A DNA stretch of 38,200 nucleotides, taken from JBOGWY01 sp050694015 (lineage in GTDB: Bacteria > Actinomycetota > CADDZG01 > WHSQ01). The DNA lies in the NCBI GenBank assembly GCA_050694015.1, contig JBOGWY010000009.1:1-38200 (forward strand), given 5' to 3'. Positions 7,895-15,245 of the stretch are shown here, in pieces; the first letter of the stretch is position 1; each line of letters opens with the position of its first letter. The notes below the pieces were generated by a model. That model made no database searches. It saw only the letters and a program-made list of their open reading frames with translations, and had not been told where the DNA came from. The translations under genes were made by a program, and so were the position numbers.

Positions 7895-9661
7895 CTAGCG
7901 CTTCTTCCGCTTCTCGCAGGTCCTCTTCTCGATGATGCGCGGCTGCATGTTGTAGTGCGTCGTGAAGGTCTCGTCGGGCCGGCCGTCCGAGAACACCCGC
8001 CGCACCACGATGTCGAAGCCGGTGATGCCCTCCTGCACGACGTTCTCTTCGCCGCGCGCCAGATCCTCGTTCTCGCGGCACACCTCCTTCGGCGGGGTCA
8101 CGTTCTTCTGGGGGCCCGTTACCGACTCGATGTCGAAGTCCTGGCTCCCGTAGAAGCTGACCGTGATCGATTCCTCGGTGTAGCTCGTGTCGATGTAGAC
8201 CCCGGCGTCGGAGTCGTTGAGGAACGCGAGGTCGGGTCCGGGCGTGGAGATCGTCGCCTCGCGGCCCGGCGGATAGCGGGAGATGTAGTACGAGTGCGGC
8301 TGGTAGACGAGGAGGTCGTAACCGCCGAAGAAGATCGCGTTGAAGAAGGTCGTTGCGAACTGGCTGATGCCGCCGCCGACCTCTTCTACGAACTCGCCGC
8401 CACGGATCGAGGGAGCGCCGACGAAGCCGTTCGCGGTCGTGCGCGGCCCGACGTGGTCGTTGAGGGAAAAGCTCTCGTCGGGTTCCACTACGACGCCGTC
8501 GACGAGATCGGCGATGCGATGGATGTTGTCGACGCGCGGCTCGCAGCACGAGTGATAGGTCGTAAACGTCGAGACCTGTTCTGTGACGTCGAGGTCGCGC
8601 GCGTCCGCCGTCGTGAACTCCGGCTTCGCTCGCTTGCCTTTGATCGGTACCTCGGCCCCGCCCTCGCGTAGCGCGACGCGTAGGAGTTGGTCCGCGGTCG
8701 TCTCGGGCACGAGCTCGAAGCCGGCCTGCGCCGGGACCACCGACACCGAGCTACCCGACGCGTTGAACGTCGCGTCGATCGGCGGGGTCTCCAACGCTCT
8801 CGCCTCGGCGAGCTTCGGACGGAGGCGCTTGAGCGGGATCGTGAGCGTGAGGTCCTCGAGATCGATGGTGGGCATGGGGCGGATGACATCGCCGATCTCG
8901 TCGGGCGAGAACGTGACCGACTCCGGCCCGCGCGTGAACGTCACCGGCCCGTCCACGGCACGCTCGACCTCCGCCACCAGTTCGTCGACATCGTCGCGAT
9001 CGGTCGAGGGAGCGACGGGATCGCCGTCGATGGTCACCTCGTCCGGGCCCGGCTCGCGGGCCGCGTCGAGTATCTCGTCCTCGAGTTCGTCGGGCTCGAC
9101 GAATACGCCGGGCTCGGGGTAGCGCGGGGTGACCTCGCGACCCGACACCCTGAACCCACCCGAGAAGAACGGGGATGCGAGCCGGGATGCAACCTCGTCG
9201 GCGACGATGCCCGAGTCGAGATCGTCGATCGGGTCGACCGGGATAGTGGAGAACGTCGCGCGCACCTGATCGATCAGTGCCACGACCGGGTTGCCCTGGC
9301 GTCCCCGGGCCATGATCTCCTCGACGGTCTCGACCACGTCGATCTCGTACCCGACGTCTCCCGCGCTCGCGCGCAGGGAAACCGCGCGAGCGCGCCCGGC
9401 GCGCGGTCGCTTGATAACGATCGGGTCGGACCGCAGGCTCTTCTCGATCTCGGCGATCGCGTCGCGGAGCTCCGCCCTCGAGAGCTTGCCGACATCGGTA
9501 CCCGCGAGTTCCATGTTCGGGAGCGTGCCGGCGCGCACGACGCGGAATCCGATCAAGAGGAGAGCCGACAGCAACAGAAGGGCAACGACGCCCACGACGA
9601 GCACGCCGATGGGCTTGGGCAGGCCGCGGCGCCGCGCGCGTACTCGTCTCGTCGTGCTCAT
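7895..9661 (-). CDS. VanW-family membrane-anchored cell-envelope protein
   Basis: The product has 588 residues. An Arg-rich N-terminus (residues 1-16) is followed by one membrane helix (about 17-40), placing the rest outside the cell. The middle contains repeated peptidoglycan-binding-like (PG_binding_4-type) segments. The C-terminal VanW domain shows STFTTYHSCCEPR, a DESFSLND segment and the GGGISQFATTFFNAIFFGG core typical of the family, then a YPPGREA stretch. VanW occurs in some vancomycin-resistance clusters, but most family members outside them have no proven function, so resistance should not be inferred. I chose ATG 9661 because the membrane helix follows directly. The 78 codons upstream are Arg/Pro-rich and look like a chance extension. 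It lies 59 bases downstream of the acyltransferase on the same strand. Confidence 0.88.
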   Translation of the reverse strand: MSTTRRVRARRRGLPKPIGVLVVGVVALLLLSALLLIGFRVVRAGTLPNMELAGTDVGKLSRAELRDAIAEIEKSLRSDPIVIKRPRAGRARAVSLRASAGDVGYEIDVVETVEEIMARGRQGNPVVALIDQVRATFSTIPVDPIDDLDSGIVADEVASRLASPFFSGGFRVSGREVTPRYPEPGVFVEPDELEDEILDAAREPGPDEVTIDGDPVAPSTDRDDVDELVAEVERAVDGPVTFTRGPESVTFSPDEIGDVIRPMPTIDLEDLTLTIPLKRLRPKLAEARALETPPIDATFNASGSSVSVVPAQAGFELVPETTADQLLRVALREGGAEVPIKGKRAKPEFTTADARDLDVTEQVSTFTTYHSCCEPRVDNIHRIADLVDGVVVEPDESFSLNDHVGPRTTANGFVGAPSIRGGEFVEEVGGGISQFATTFFNAIFFGGYDLLVYQPHSYYISRYPPGREATISTPGPDLAFLNDSDAGVYIDTSYTEESITVSFYGSQDFDIESVTGPQKNVTPPKEVCRENEDLARGEENVVQEGITGFDIVVRRVFSDGRPDETFTTHYNMQPRIIEKRTCEKRKKR

Positions 9662-9720
9662 GGCCCCGAGTATCGGTGACGTGGGTGTTTTGTTCTGCAA
9701 GCAACCGCCTGAAAACGCGG

Positions 9721-10740
9721 CTATGTAATCACAAAAGGGTTCTCTTGGAGCTTGTGGCGTTCGATCCAGTCGTCGATCTGGTCCCACCACCGGTAAAGCC
9801 ACTCGATCAACTCGTCCTCGGTGCGCGGGACGTGGTGCGGAGGCAGCCTCCAGTACTGCGCGTCGATCGGGTCGCTCAGTGGGATGCGCATCCACAGATC
9901 CTTGAAGCTCCCGATCTCCTCGAGCACCGAATGCGCGACGAACGCGACGTCGGCCTCGGGGGCCGCGAGGATCGCCGCCATGGGGCCGCGGTGTCGCGGC
10001 GGCAACACGTTGAGCATCTCTTCGGCCCGCTCGGCGTGCTTGTCGAAACCCTTCTCGCGCAGGTACTCGATCGCGCGTTTGCGCAGGTGTTGCTTGAAGT
10101 CCTTCCCCTCGGGGAACAGCACGAAGGCATCCTGGGGGCCCAGCCCGGTCGCGAGTTCGCCGATCGTCCGCACGTAGCGGTCGGCGTCCTTCTTGTTATG
10201 CGTGATGAATCGGTTCGGTAGCCGGTTGCCCATGATGTCGAAGAGCGGATCCCACTGCAGCTTCGCCAACATGACGATCCGCGGGCGACGGTTGTAGGCG
10301 ATCATCATCGTCCCGATCAACATCAGCGAGTTGCCGGGGCCGGCATGACGGCAGAACACCAAGAGGGGGCCGGGCTGCGGCTGGGGCCGCTCCTCGATGT
10401 TGATGTGCAGGCCGAACAGCCTGCCAACCGCGCGATACATCCGCAGCAGCCACCACGTCATGAAGCGATAGTGCGCTTCGACCGCGTGGGGGGTCGTGAC
10501 ACGGAAGCCGAAGCGGACCCACATCACGAGCATCATCGCGAGACCGACGAGCTCCATGACGAGATAGAAGACCCCGAACGTGACCATCCGGAACGTGCGC
10601 AGGTTGCCCGGCACGACGAGATCGGCGAGCGCGGCGACCAACAACAACAGAGGCGACAGCGCTATCAAGAAGAGGCAGAGCGCGACGACCAGAGGCACGG
10701 TGATCAGACGCCTGAGCCACCACGGCGGCAGTCGATCCAT
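9721..10740 (-). CDS. PlsC-like glycerophospholipid acyltransferase with altered HX4D motif
   Basis: The 339-residue product has hydrophobic N-terminal segments at about 11-43 and 56-75, then a lysophospholipid acyltransferase domain. The likely role is acyl transfer to a lysophosphatidate-like substrate at the inner membrane face. Motif I reads H132-AGPG-N137, where the family normally has Asp five residues after His. Motif III is FPEGKD (209-214). The codon is AAC, so the change is a single base away from GAC. The Asn replacement could weaken catalysis or shift substrate. ATG 10740 has a purine-rich GGGGGAG upstream. The gene lies 30 bases after the patatin gene on the same strand, a pairing that suggests acyl-chain remodelling. 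Confidence 0.85.
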   Translation of the reverse strand: MDRLPPWWLRRLITVPLVVALCLFLIALSPLLLLVAALADLVVPGNLRTFRMVTFGVFYLVMELVGLAMMLVMWVRFGFRVTTPHAVEAHYRFMTWWLLRMYRAVGRLFGLHINIEERPQPQPGPLLVFCRHAGPGNSLMLIGTMMIAYNRRPRIVMLAKLQWDPLFDIMGNRLPNRFITHNKKDADRYVRTIGELATGLGPQDAFVLFPEGKDFKQHLRKRAIEYLREKGFDKHAERAEEMLNVLPPRHRGPMAAILAAPEADVAFVAHSVLEEIGSFKDLWMRIPLSDPIDAQYWRLPPHHVPRTEDELIEWLYRWWDQIDDWIERHKLQENPFVIT

Positions 10741-10770
10741 CCACTCCCCCTATAAAGAGTGATCCCGAGG

Positions 10771-11673
10771 TTATTTCTTAGCGCCCGGCCGTACCAGCTT
10801 GGGATCGTCCAGATATTCGCCGGTTGCGCGGTGCGCGACCTTGATGTGGCGCACGACCGACTTGAAGTTCCGGTAGCGGAGGTTGCCGAGGCTGTCGTAG
10901 CGCGGCGCGTCGGTCTCGCCGGACGGCAAGACGTGCGCGATCACGTCCTCGGGGAGCGACGCCATGTCACGCGCGAAGCGATGCCGGCGGGCCACCTCGA
11001 ACGACACCATGCCCACCTGCCACGGGTTCTTCGGGGCCGTCAGAGGTCGCTCGATCCGTCCGACGTGGAGCACGAATATCTCCCGCGCGCCCAGCTCCAC
11101 GGCCCGCCCGATCGGGATCGAGTTGACGATGCCCCCGTCGATGAAGTGCTCCCCATCGATCTTGACGGCCGGGAGGATGCCGGGCACCGCCGACGACGCC
11201 AGGATCGCATCGACGAGAGAACCCTCGAAGAACCAGTGCTCGGCCGCTCGCTCGATCGACGCCGCGACGCACTGGAAAGGGATCACGAGCTCCTCGAACG
11301 TGGACACGGGCAGCATCTTCTGGATCAGTCGCCGCACCGGGAGGTTCGGTTGCAGCGAAGTACGGGTGCGGACGAGGTTTCTGGCCCCAGCGAGAACCGA
11401 ACCGGAGAACACGTCGTTGCGGTCGAGGGTCGTCCACGCCTCCTCGAGCCGATCGATCGCGTCGATCGAGGGGTCCGCCGCGACCGCGGCTCCATTCATC
11501 GCGCCGATCGAGGTCCCGACGATCAGATGCGGAACGATGTCGCGCTCGAACAGCGCGCGGAGCATGCCGACCTCGGCCGCACCGAGACGCCCGCCCCCGC
11601 CGAGCACAAAGGCGACGGTGTTCTTGGACTTACGGCGTCCCGGCATGCCGCAAGGATAGTGAGCGCGACTCAT
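10771..11673 (-). CDS. Patatin-like phospholipase (RssA-type)
   Basis: The 300-residue protein shows the full patatin set: an oxyanion loop GGGGRLG (25-31), the nucleophile elbow GTSIG with Ser55, and DGG with Asp179. Together these form the Ser-Asp dyad of bacterial patatins, which hydrolyse acyl esters of phospholipids. No signal peptide is seen, so it probably acts on the inner membrane face. Length is normal for short bacterial members. ATG 11673 has a weak AGAAGAG upstream; ATG 11646 is an alternative without a better site. It is the first gene of a leftward run (patatin, acyltransferase, VanW, cupredoxin, SARP). An inverted repeat lies directly upstream. Confidence 0.9.
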   Translation of the reverse strand: MSRAHYPCGMPGRRKSKNTVAFVLGGGGRLGAAEVGMLRALFERDIVPHLIVGTSIGAMNGAAVAADPSIDAIDRLEEAWTTLDRNDVFSGSVLAGARNLVRTRTSLQPNLPVRRLIQKMLPVSTFEELVIPFQCVAASIERAAEHWFFEGSLVDAILASSAVPGILPAVKIDGEHFIDGGIVNSIPIGRAVELGAREIFVLHVGRIERPLTAPKNPWQVGMVSFEVARRHRFARDMASLPEDVIAHVLPSGETDAPRYDSLGNLRYRNFKSVVRHIKVAHRATGEYLDDPKLVRPGAKK

Positions 11674-11677
11674 GTCT

Positions 11678-11728
11678 CTTCTAGTCGGACACCTACGGGG
11701 CGGAAACGCCGAAAAGTCAGACTAGAAG
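11678..11728. promoter_or_regulatory. 13-base inverted repeat between patatin and DUF11/RTX genes
   Basis: Arms at 11678-11690 and 11716-11728 match at 12 of 13 bases, with CTTCTAGTC against GACTAGAAG perfect over nine. The spacer is 25 bases. The left arm starts five bases from the patatin start codon. The element sits where promoter or operator functions for the leftward gene would be. It could also be a 5' UTR stem. No known regulator consensus is recognised. Confidence 0.4.
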
Positions 11729-11730
11729 GC

Positions 11731-11864
11731 CGCGGCCCGGGCCGCGTAACCGTCCGGCACGCTCAAGTAAGAACCCGGCTCCCGCCGAAGGAACAATCGG
11801 CGAGCCGCGGCCGTCTTAAGCCTCAGCACTTCCCCGCTTGCCTTGATCGGAGGATGATCCCGGT
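11731..11864 (+). promoter_or_regulatory. Structured leader of the DUF11/RTX gene
   Basis: Three things stand out. CGCGGCCCGGGCCGCG at 11731-11746 is a perfect 16-base palindrome. A stem at 11776-11807 pairs CGGCTC and GCCGA (CC bulge between) with TCGGC and GAGCCG around an eight-base loop. TCAAG at 11763 and GCCGAAGG at 11784 are spaced 16 bases apart, reminiscent of sigma-28-type promoters, though the second box overlaps the stem. A GGAGG lies 11 bases before ATG 11865. No riboswitch class is recognised. Confidence 0.35.
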
Positions 11865-14354
11865 ATGGGTCTCGCACGCAGCGTTGTGGCAGCTCTGACC
11901 GCGTTGGTGGTAGCGAGCCCGGTGGCGCTCGCCCAGGCCGAGCCGGCCGGTCCGGAGGCCGATCTGTCGATGGCGATGCAGGCGCCGGCGTCGACCCCAC
12001 TGGTCGGCAGTGCGTTCCAACTCGTCTTCACCATCACGAACCACGGGCCCGAGGTCGCAACCGGCGCAGTGTTCTCGCAGTACGTGCCGCCGGAACTCGA
12101 GCTCGTGAGCACGTCCTCCTCCGACGCCGGTGACGACTGCACCCCGGGAGACGAGGGGGACGCGACGACCGCGGCCCCGCCACCTCCGCCGCCGACCACT
12201 GCCCCCGAGAGTGGAACCGCCGACGGCAGCACCGGCTCCGCCGCGCCGGGCTACTACCGCGACGCCGTCAACTGCACGCTCGGCTCGATGGCCGTGGGAG
12301 AGACGAGCGCCATCACGCTCGACCTGCGGCGCATCGGCGCGCGAGAGACGTACTCGAGCGCGTGGGTCGGCTCGTCGTTGATGGACTCGAACTACGACGA
12401 CAATTACGCGGATCTCTATTTCGAGGCCGACACCTCCGATCCCGCCGACGTTGCGCTCGCGATCGATGTTCCGGGGAGCCCCGACGTGGGCGCGGACTTC
12501 GACTACACGTTGAGCGTCACGAACAACGGACCGTCGGTAGCCGATTCGGTCACGCTGTTCAACCCTGCGGGATACGGGCTGAGCTTCGTGTCCGTATCCG
12601 CGTCGCGACCGGCGGACGTGTGCCGCGTCAACGATTACTCGACGCCCGAAGATCGCGCGCCGGAGTACGCGGGCTATTCCGAGGTTTACTGCGATCTCAC
12701 CGCGATCGACCCGGGGCAGACGGTCGAGGTGACCGTCACGGCCACCCGCGTGAGCGCGTACGAGATCTGGAACAGCGCCAGCGTGCAGACGACCAACTAC
12801 GACGGGAACTACGAGAACGACTACGCCTATTTCACGATCGCGGCCGATCCCAGCGTCACATCGGATCTTGACGTCGACATGACCGCGCCGAGCCCGGCGC
12901 CGCTCGTCGGCACGCAGTTCGATCTGACGATCGCGGTCACGAACCACGGCCCCGCGGCCAGCGGCGACACGTGGCTGTCGAACTACCTACCGACGGGCCT
13001 CGAGTTCGTGTCGGCGTCGGAGTCGTGTTCGTTCAACGACTGGGGCCCGTATCCGATGGCCGACGCTCCGGCGAGCGCGCCGAGCCCCGAATCCGGAGAT
13101 GCCTACTACCCCGTCTCGCTCGGTGGTGTCTATTGCTCGATCGGATCGGTCGCGAGCGGCGCGACGGCCACGGTGACCGTCACCGTCACGCGCACCGCGG
13201 CGCGCGAGATCTGGAACAGCGCATGGGTGTCGTCCTCCAACCACGATCCGAACTACGACAACAACTATTCCGATCTGCTTCTCGGCCCCGACACGTCGAA
13301 CCCGGCCGATGTCTCGGTCGCGATGAGCGCGCCGGCCAAGCCCGACGTCGGGGCCAACTTCCCGTTCACGATCGAGGTCACGAACAACGGACCTTCCGTG
13401 GCGAACGACGTCGCGATGACGAATTTCCTGCCGTTCGAGGTGGAGTTCAGAGCGGTATCGAGCGACGACCCCTCGGATACCTGTGAGTTCAACGACTCCA
13501 CATACCCACCGCCGCTGGGCACCGAGCCCGCCCCGGCGTTCAGCCCGTACTACGGGGCGCGTGAGGTGCGCTGCGACCTCGGCTCTCTGGAGCCGGGACA
13601 AACGACGATGGTCACCGTCGACGTAACGCGCACGAGCGAGTACGAGATCTGGAACAGCGCATGGGTCGCGACGAGCAACTACGACGAGGACTACGAGAAC
13701 GACTACGCGTCCGTCCTCGTCGAGGGTGAGCCTTATCCCGGAGCGTGTCCCGCGGCAGGCGGAGGACTCGAAGGCAGCGCCTCCCCGGACAGCATCGTCG
13801 TCGGCAACTGTTACGCCGAGACGAAGGGCGGCGCCGACAGCATCACGGTGGTCCCGCCGTCGACGGGAAGCTCGTCGGTCGACTCGGGTGCGGGACCGGA
13901 CTCGATCAACGTCAACCTGGCCGTAGGAGCGACGTCGCGCCGCACGATCAAAGTCCGCTCCGGGCGAGGCCGCGACGTCGTGAGGATCGCCGTGGCGCCG
14001 GGCGCCGGGAACGCCCTTATCGAGGTCTTCGCGGGGCGCGGCAACGACACCATCCAGATCGACGCCCCCGCGGGCGTTAAGAGCCTACGCATCGTGGTGT
14101 ACGGCGGCGACGGCAACGACACGGTGGCCTGGACCAGCGCAAGCGACGCGGTGGGAGCGAACTTCCCCTCGGTGCGCGCGTTCGGTGGTGCAGGCACCGA
14201 CCTGTTACACGGTGGTTACGGACACGACCGCCTCAACGGCGGCCCCGGCGGGGATCGCCTCTACGGCAACCTGGGCGACGACGTCATGCGGGGCGGGTTC
14301 GGATACGACGTGTGTCGCGGGGGCCCGGGGGACAACACGTCGTCTGGCTGCTGA
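11865..14354 (+). CDS. Secreted DUF11 repeat protein with RTX-like C-terminus
   Basis: The 829-residue product has a clear signal peptide (MGLARSVVAALTALVV, cut near ALAQA). Four DUF11-type repeats follow, beginning near residues 31, 193, 332 and 480. Repeats 1 and 3 resemble each other (PLVGxxF, VTNHGP-like), as do 2 and 4 (PDVGAxF, VTNNGPSVA), giving an ABAB order. Each ends in a very similar EIWNSAWV-type strand followed by an Asn/Asp/Tyr-rich NYDxNYxND segment. After a beta-rich linker, residues 774-829 hold GGxGxDxLx nonapeptides (GGAGTDLLH, GGYGHDRLN, GGPGGDRLY and three more) that in the family bind calcium. It ends in SSGC. A calcium-stabilised surface or matrix role is inferred. No sorting signal or protease domain is seen. 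Confidence 0.88.
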   Translation: MGLARSVVAALTALVVASPVALAQAEPAGPEADLSMAMQAPASTPLVGSAFQLVFTITNHGPEVATGAVFSQYVPPELELVSTSSSDAGDDCTPGDEGDATTAAPPPPPPTTAPESGTADGSTGSAAPGYYRDAVNCTLGSMAVGETSAITLDLRRIGARETYSSAWVGSSLMDSNYDDNYADLYFEADTSDPADVALAIDVPGSPDVGADFDYTLSVTNNGPSVADSVTLFNPAGYGLSFVSVSASRPADVCRVNDYSTPEDRAPEYAGYSEVYCDLTAIDPGQTVEVTVTATRVSAYEIWNSASVQTTNYDGNYENDYAYFTIAADPSVTSDLDVDMTAPSPAPLVGTQFDLTIAVTNHGPAASGDTWLSNYLPTGLEFVSASESCSFNDWGPYPMADAPASAPSPESGDAYYPVSLGGVYCSIGSVASGATATVTVTVTRTAAREIWNSAWVSSSNHDPNYDNNYSDLLLGPDTSNPADVSVAMSAPAKPDVGANFPFTIEVTNNGPSVANDVAMTNFLPFEVEFRAVSSDDPSDTCEFNDSTYPPPLGTEPAPAFSPYYGAREVRCDLGSLEPGQTTMVTVDVTRTSEYEIWNSAWVATSNYDEDYENDYASVLVEGEPYPGACPAAGGGLEGSASPDSIVVGNCYAETKGGADSITVVPPSTGSSSVDSGAGPDSINVNLAVGATSRRTIKVRSGRGRDVVRIAVAPGAGNALIEVFAGRGNDTIQIDAPAGVKSLRIVVYGGDGNDTVAWTSASDAVGANFPSVRAFGGAGTDLLHGGYGHDRLNGGPGGDRLYGNLGDDVMRGGFGYDVCRGGPGDNTSSGC
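11955..13725 (+). repeat. ABAB array of DUF11 repeats (coding)
   Basis: Repeats start near 11955, 12441, 12858 and 13302. Repeat 1 matches 3 and repeat 2 matches 4 better than neighbours match each other; the offsets are 903 and 861 bases. The conserved unit end is a WNSAWV-like strand plus an acidic, Tyr/Asn-rich loop that could bind calcium. Confidence 0.7.
14184..14345 (+). repeat. RTX-like calcium-binding nonapeptide repeats (coding)
   Basis: Six consecutive nine-residue units follow GGxGxDxLx or a degenerate form (GNLGDDVMR is one). This is the hemolysin-type calcium-binding beta-roll pattern. The array is short for the family and lies at the extreme C-terminus. Confidence 0.75.
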
Positions 14355-14382
14355 CCGCATCCCCCTAGATTTCCGGCCTCCA

Positions 14383-14403
14383 CATGCCTATCTTCGAGGC
14401 ATG
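14383..14403 (+). promoter_or_regulatory. Hairpin enclosing the methyltransferase start codon
   Basis: CATGCCT (14383-14389) and AGGCATG (14397-14403) are perfect 7-base arms around a seven-base loop. The right arm contains the ATG at 14401 and most of the only nearby GAGG. In RNA this would mask translation start. It may also be chance. Confidence 0.3.
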
Positions 14404-15243
14404 ACTATCGAAGCGCACGAGAAGAGCCGCACCACCTGGAACGAGATGGCTCCGGGATGGGACCACTATCAGGACTACATCTGGAACACGAGCAAGCACG
14501 TCGCCGGTTGGCTCGTCGATCACGCCGACGTGCGTGAGGGAGAGACGATCCTCGACGTGGCCGGGGGGCCGGGCGACAACGGCTTCCTTGCCGCGGAGCG
14601 CGTCGGGCCGTCGGGCAAGGTGATCGAGACGGATTTCGCGCCCGAGATGGTCGAAGTGGCGCGCCGGCGTGCCGCGGAGCGCGGTCTGCACCAGGTCGAA
14701 ACGCGCGTTCTGGACGCGCAACAGATGGACCTCCCCAGCAGCGCCGTCGACGGCGTGATCTGCCGGTGGGCATTCATGCTCATGCTCGATCCGCAAACGG
14801 CCTTGAAGGAATGCCGTCGCGTCCTGAAGGACGGCCGGACCCTCGCGTTCTCGGTATGGGGCCGGCCGGAGCAGAACCCATGGGTAACGGTGAGCGGTAT
14901 GACGATGGTCCAGATGGGTTACGAGCCCGGGGGGGACCCATTCGGCCCCGGCGGGATGTTTTCGATGGCCGACCACGACACCATCCGATCGATGGTCACC
15001 GCGGCGGGGTTCCAGAACGTGGAGATCGAAGAGATGCCGGTCCACTGGACGTTCGAGTCGTTCGACGAAGCGTGGGACTTCATCATCACCGTCGCCGGTG
15101 CGATCGCGGTCCTCGTCAAGGAGCTACCGGAGGACGAAGTGGCTAGGTTCCGCGTCGCTCTTCAAGAGAACATGAAGCCGTTCATCAACCCAGACGGCAG
15201 GATCGACGAGCCCGGCGTCACCATCAACGTCGTGGCGTCGTAG
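14401..15243 (+). CDS. Class I SAM-dependent methyltransferase (UbiE-like fold)
   Basis: The 280-residue protein contains SAM-binding motif I ILDVAGGPGDNG (about 50-61), a downstream acidic strand ending IETD, a VLDAQQMDLP segment (motif II region) and a LKECRRVLKDGRTL post-motif strand, as in the methyltransferase 11/UbiE group. The substrate cannot be told; quinones, lipids and small metabolites are all possible for this family. I chose ATG 14401 because conservation begins there and the 72 upstream codons overlap the RTX gene end in another frame. It follows the DUF11/RTX gene by 46 bases and converges with the cyclase gene, with two bases between the two stops. Confidence 0.85.
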   Translation: MTIEAHEKSRTTWNEMAPGWDHYQDYIWNTSKHVAGWLVDHADVREGETILDVAGGPGDNGFLAAERVGPSGKVIETDFAPEMVEVARRRAAERGLHQVETRVLDAQQMDLPSSAVDGVICRWAFMLMLDPQTALKECRRVLKDGRTLAFSVWGRPEQNPWVTVSGMTMVQMGYEPGGDPFGPGGMFSMADHDTIRSMVTAAGFQNVEIEEMPVHWTFESFDEAWDFIITVAGAIAVLVKELPEDEVARFRVALQENMKPFINPDGRIDEPGVTINVVAS

Positions 15244-15245
15244 AT

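Noticed and set aside
7895..9661. Vancomycin resistance gene
   Set aside because: A VanW domain alone does not indicate resistance. No vanHAX, vanR/S or vanY-type gene is in the window.
9662..9895. 78-codon N-terminal extension of the VanW gene
   Set aside because: Extension is Arg/Pro-rich, lacks a ribosome site and overlaps the acyltransferase 3' end. The ATG at 9661 is followed directly by the membrane anchor.
11731..11864. c-di-GMP or c-di-AMP riboswitch in the surface-protein leader
   Set aside because: I could not match the conserved cores of either class to the leader. Only generic stems are seen.
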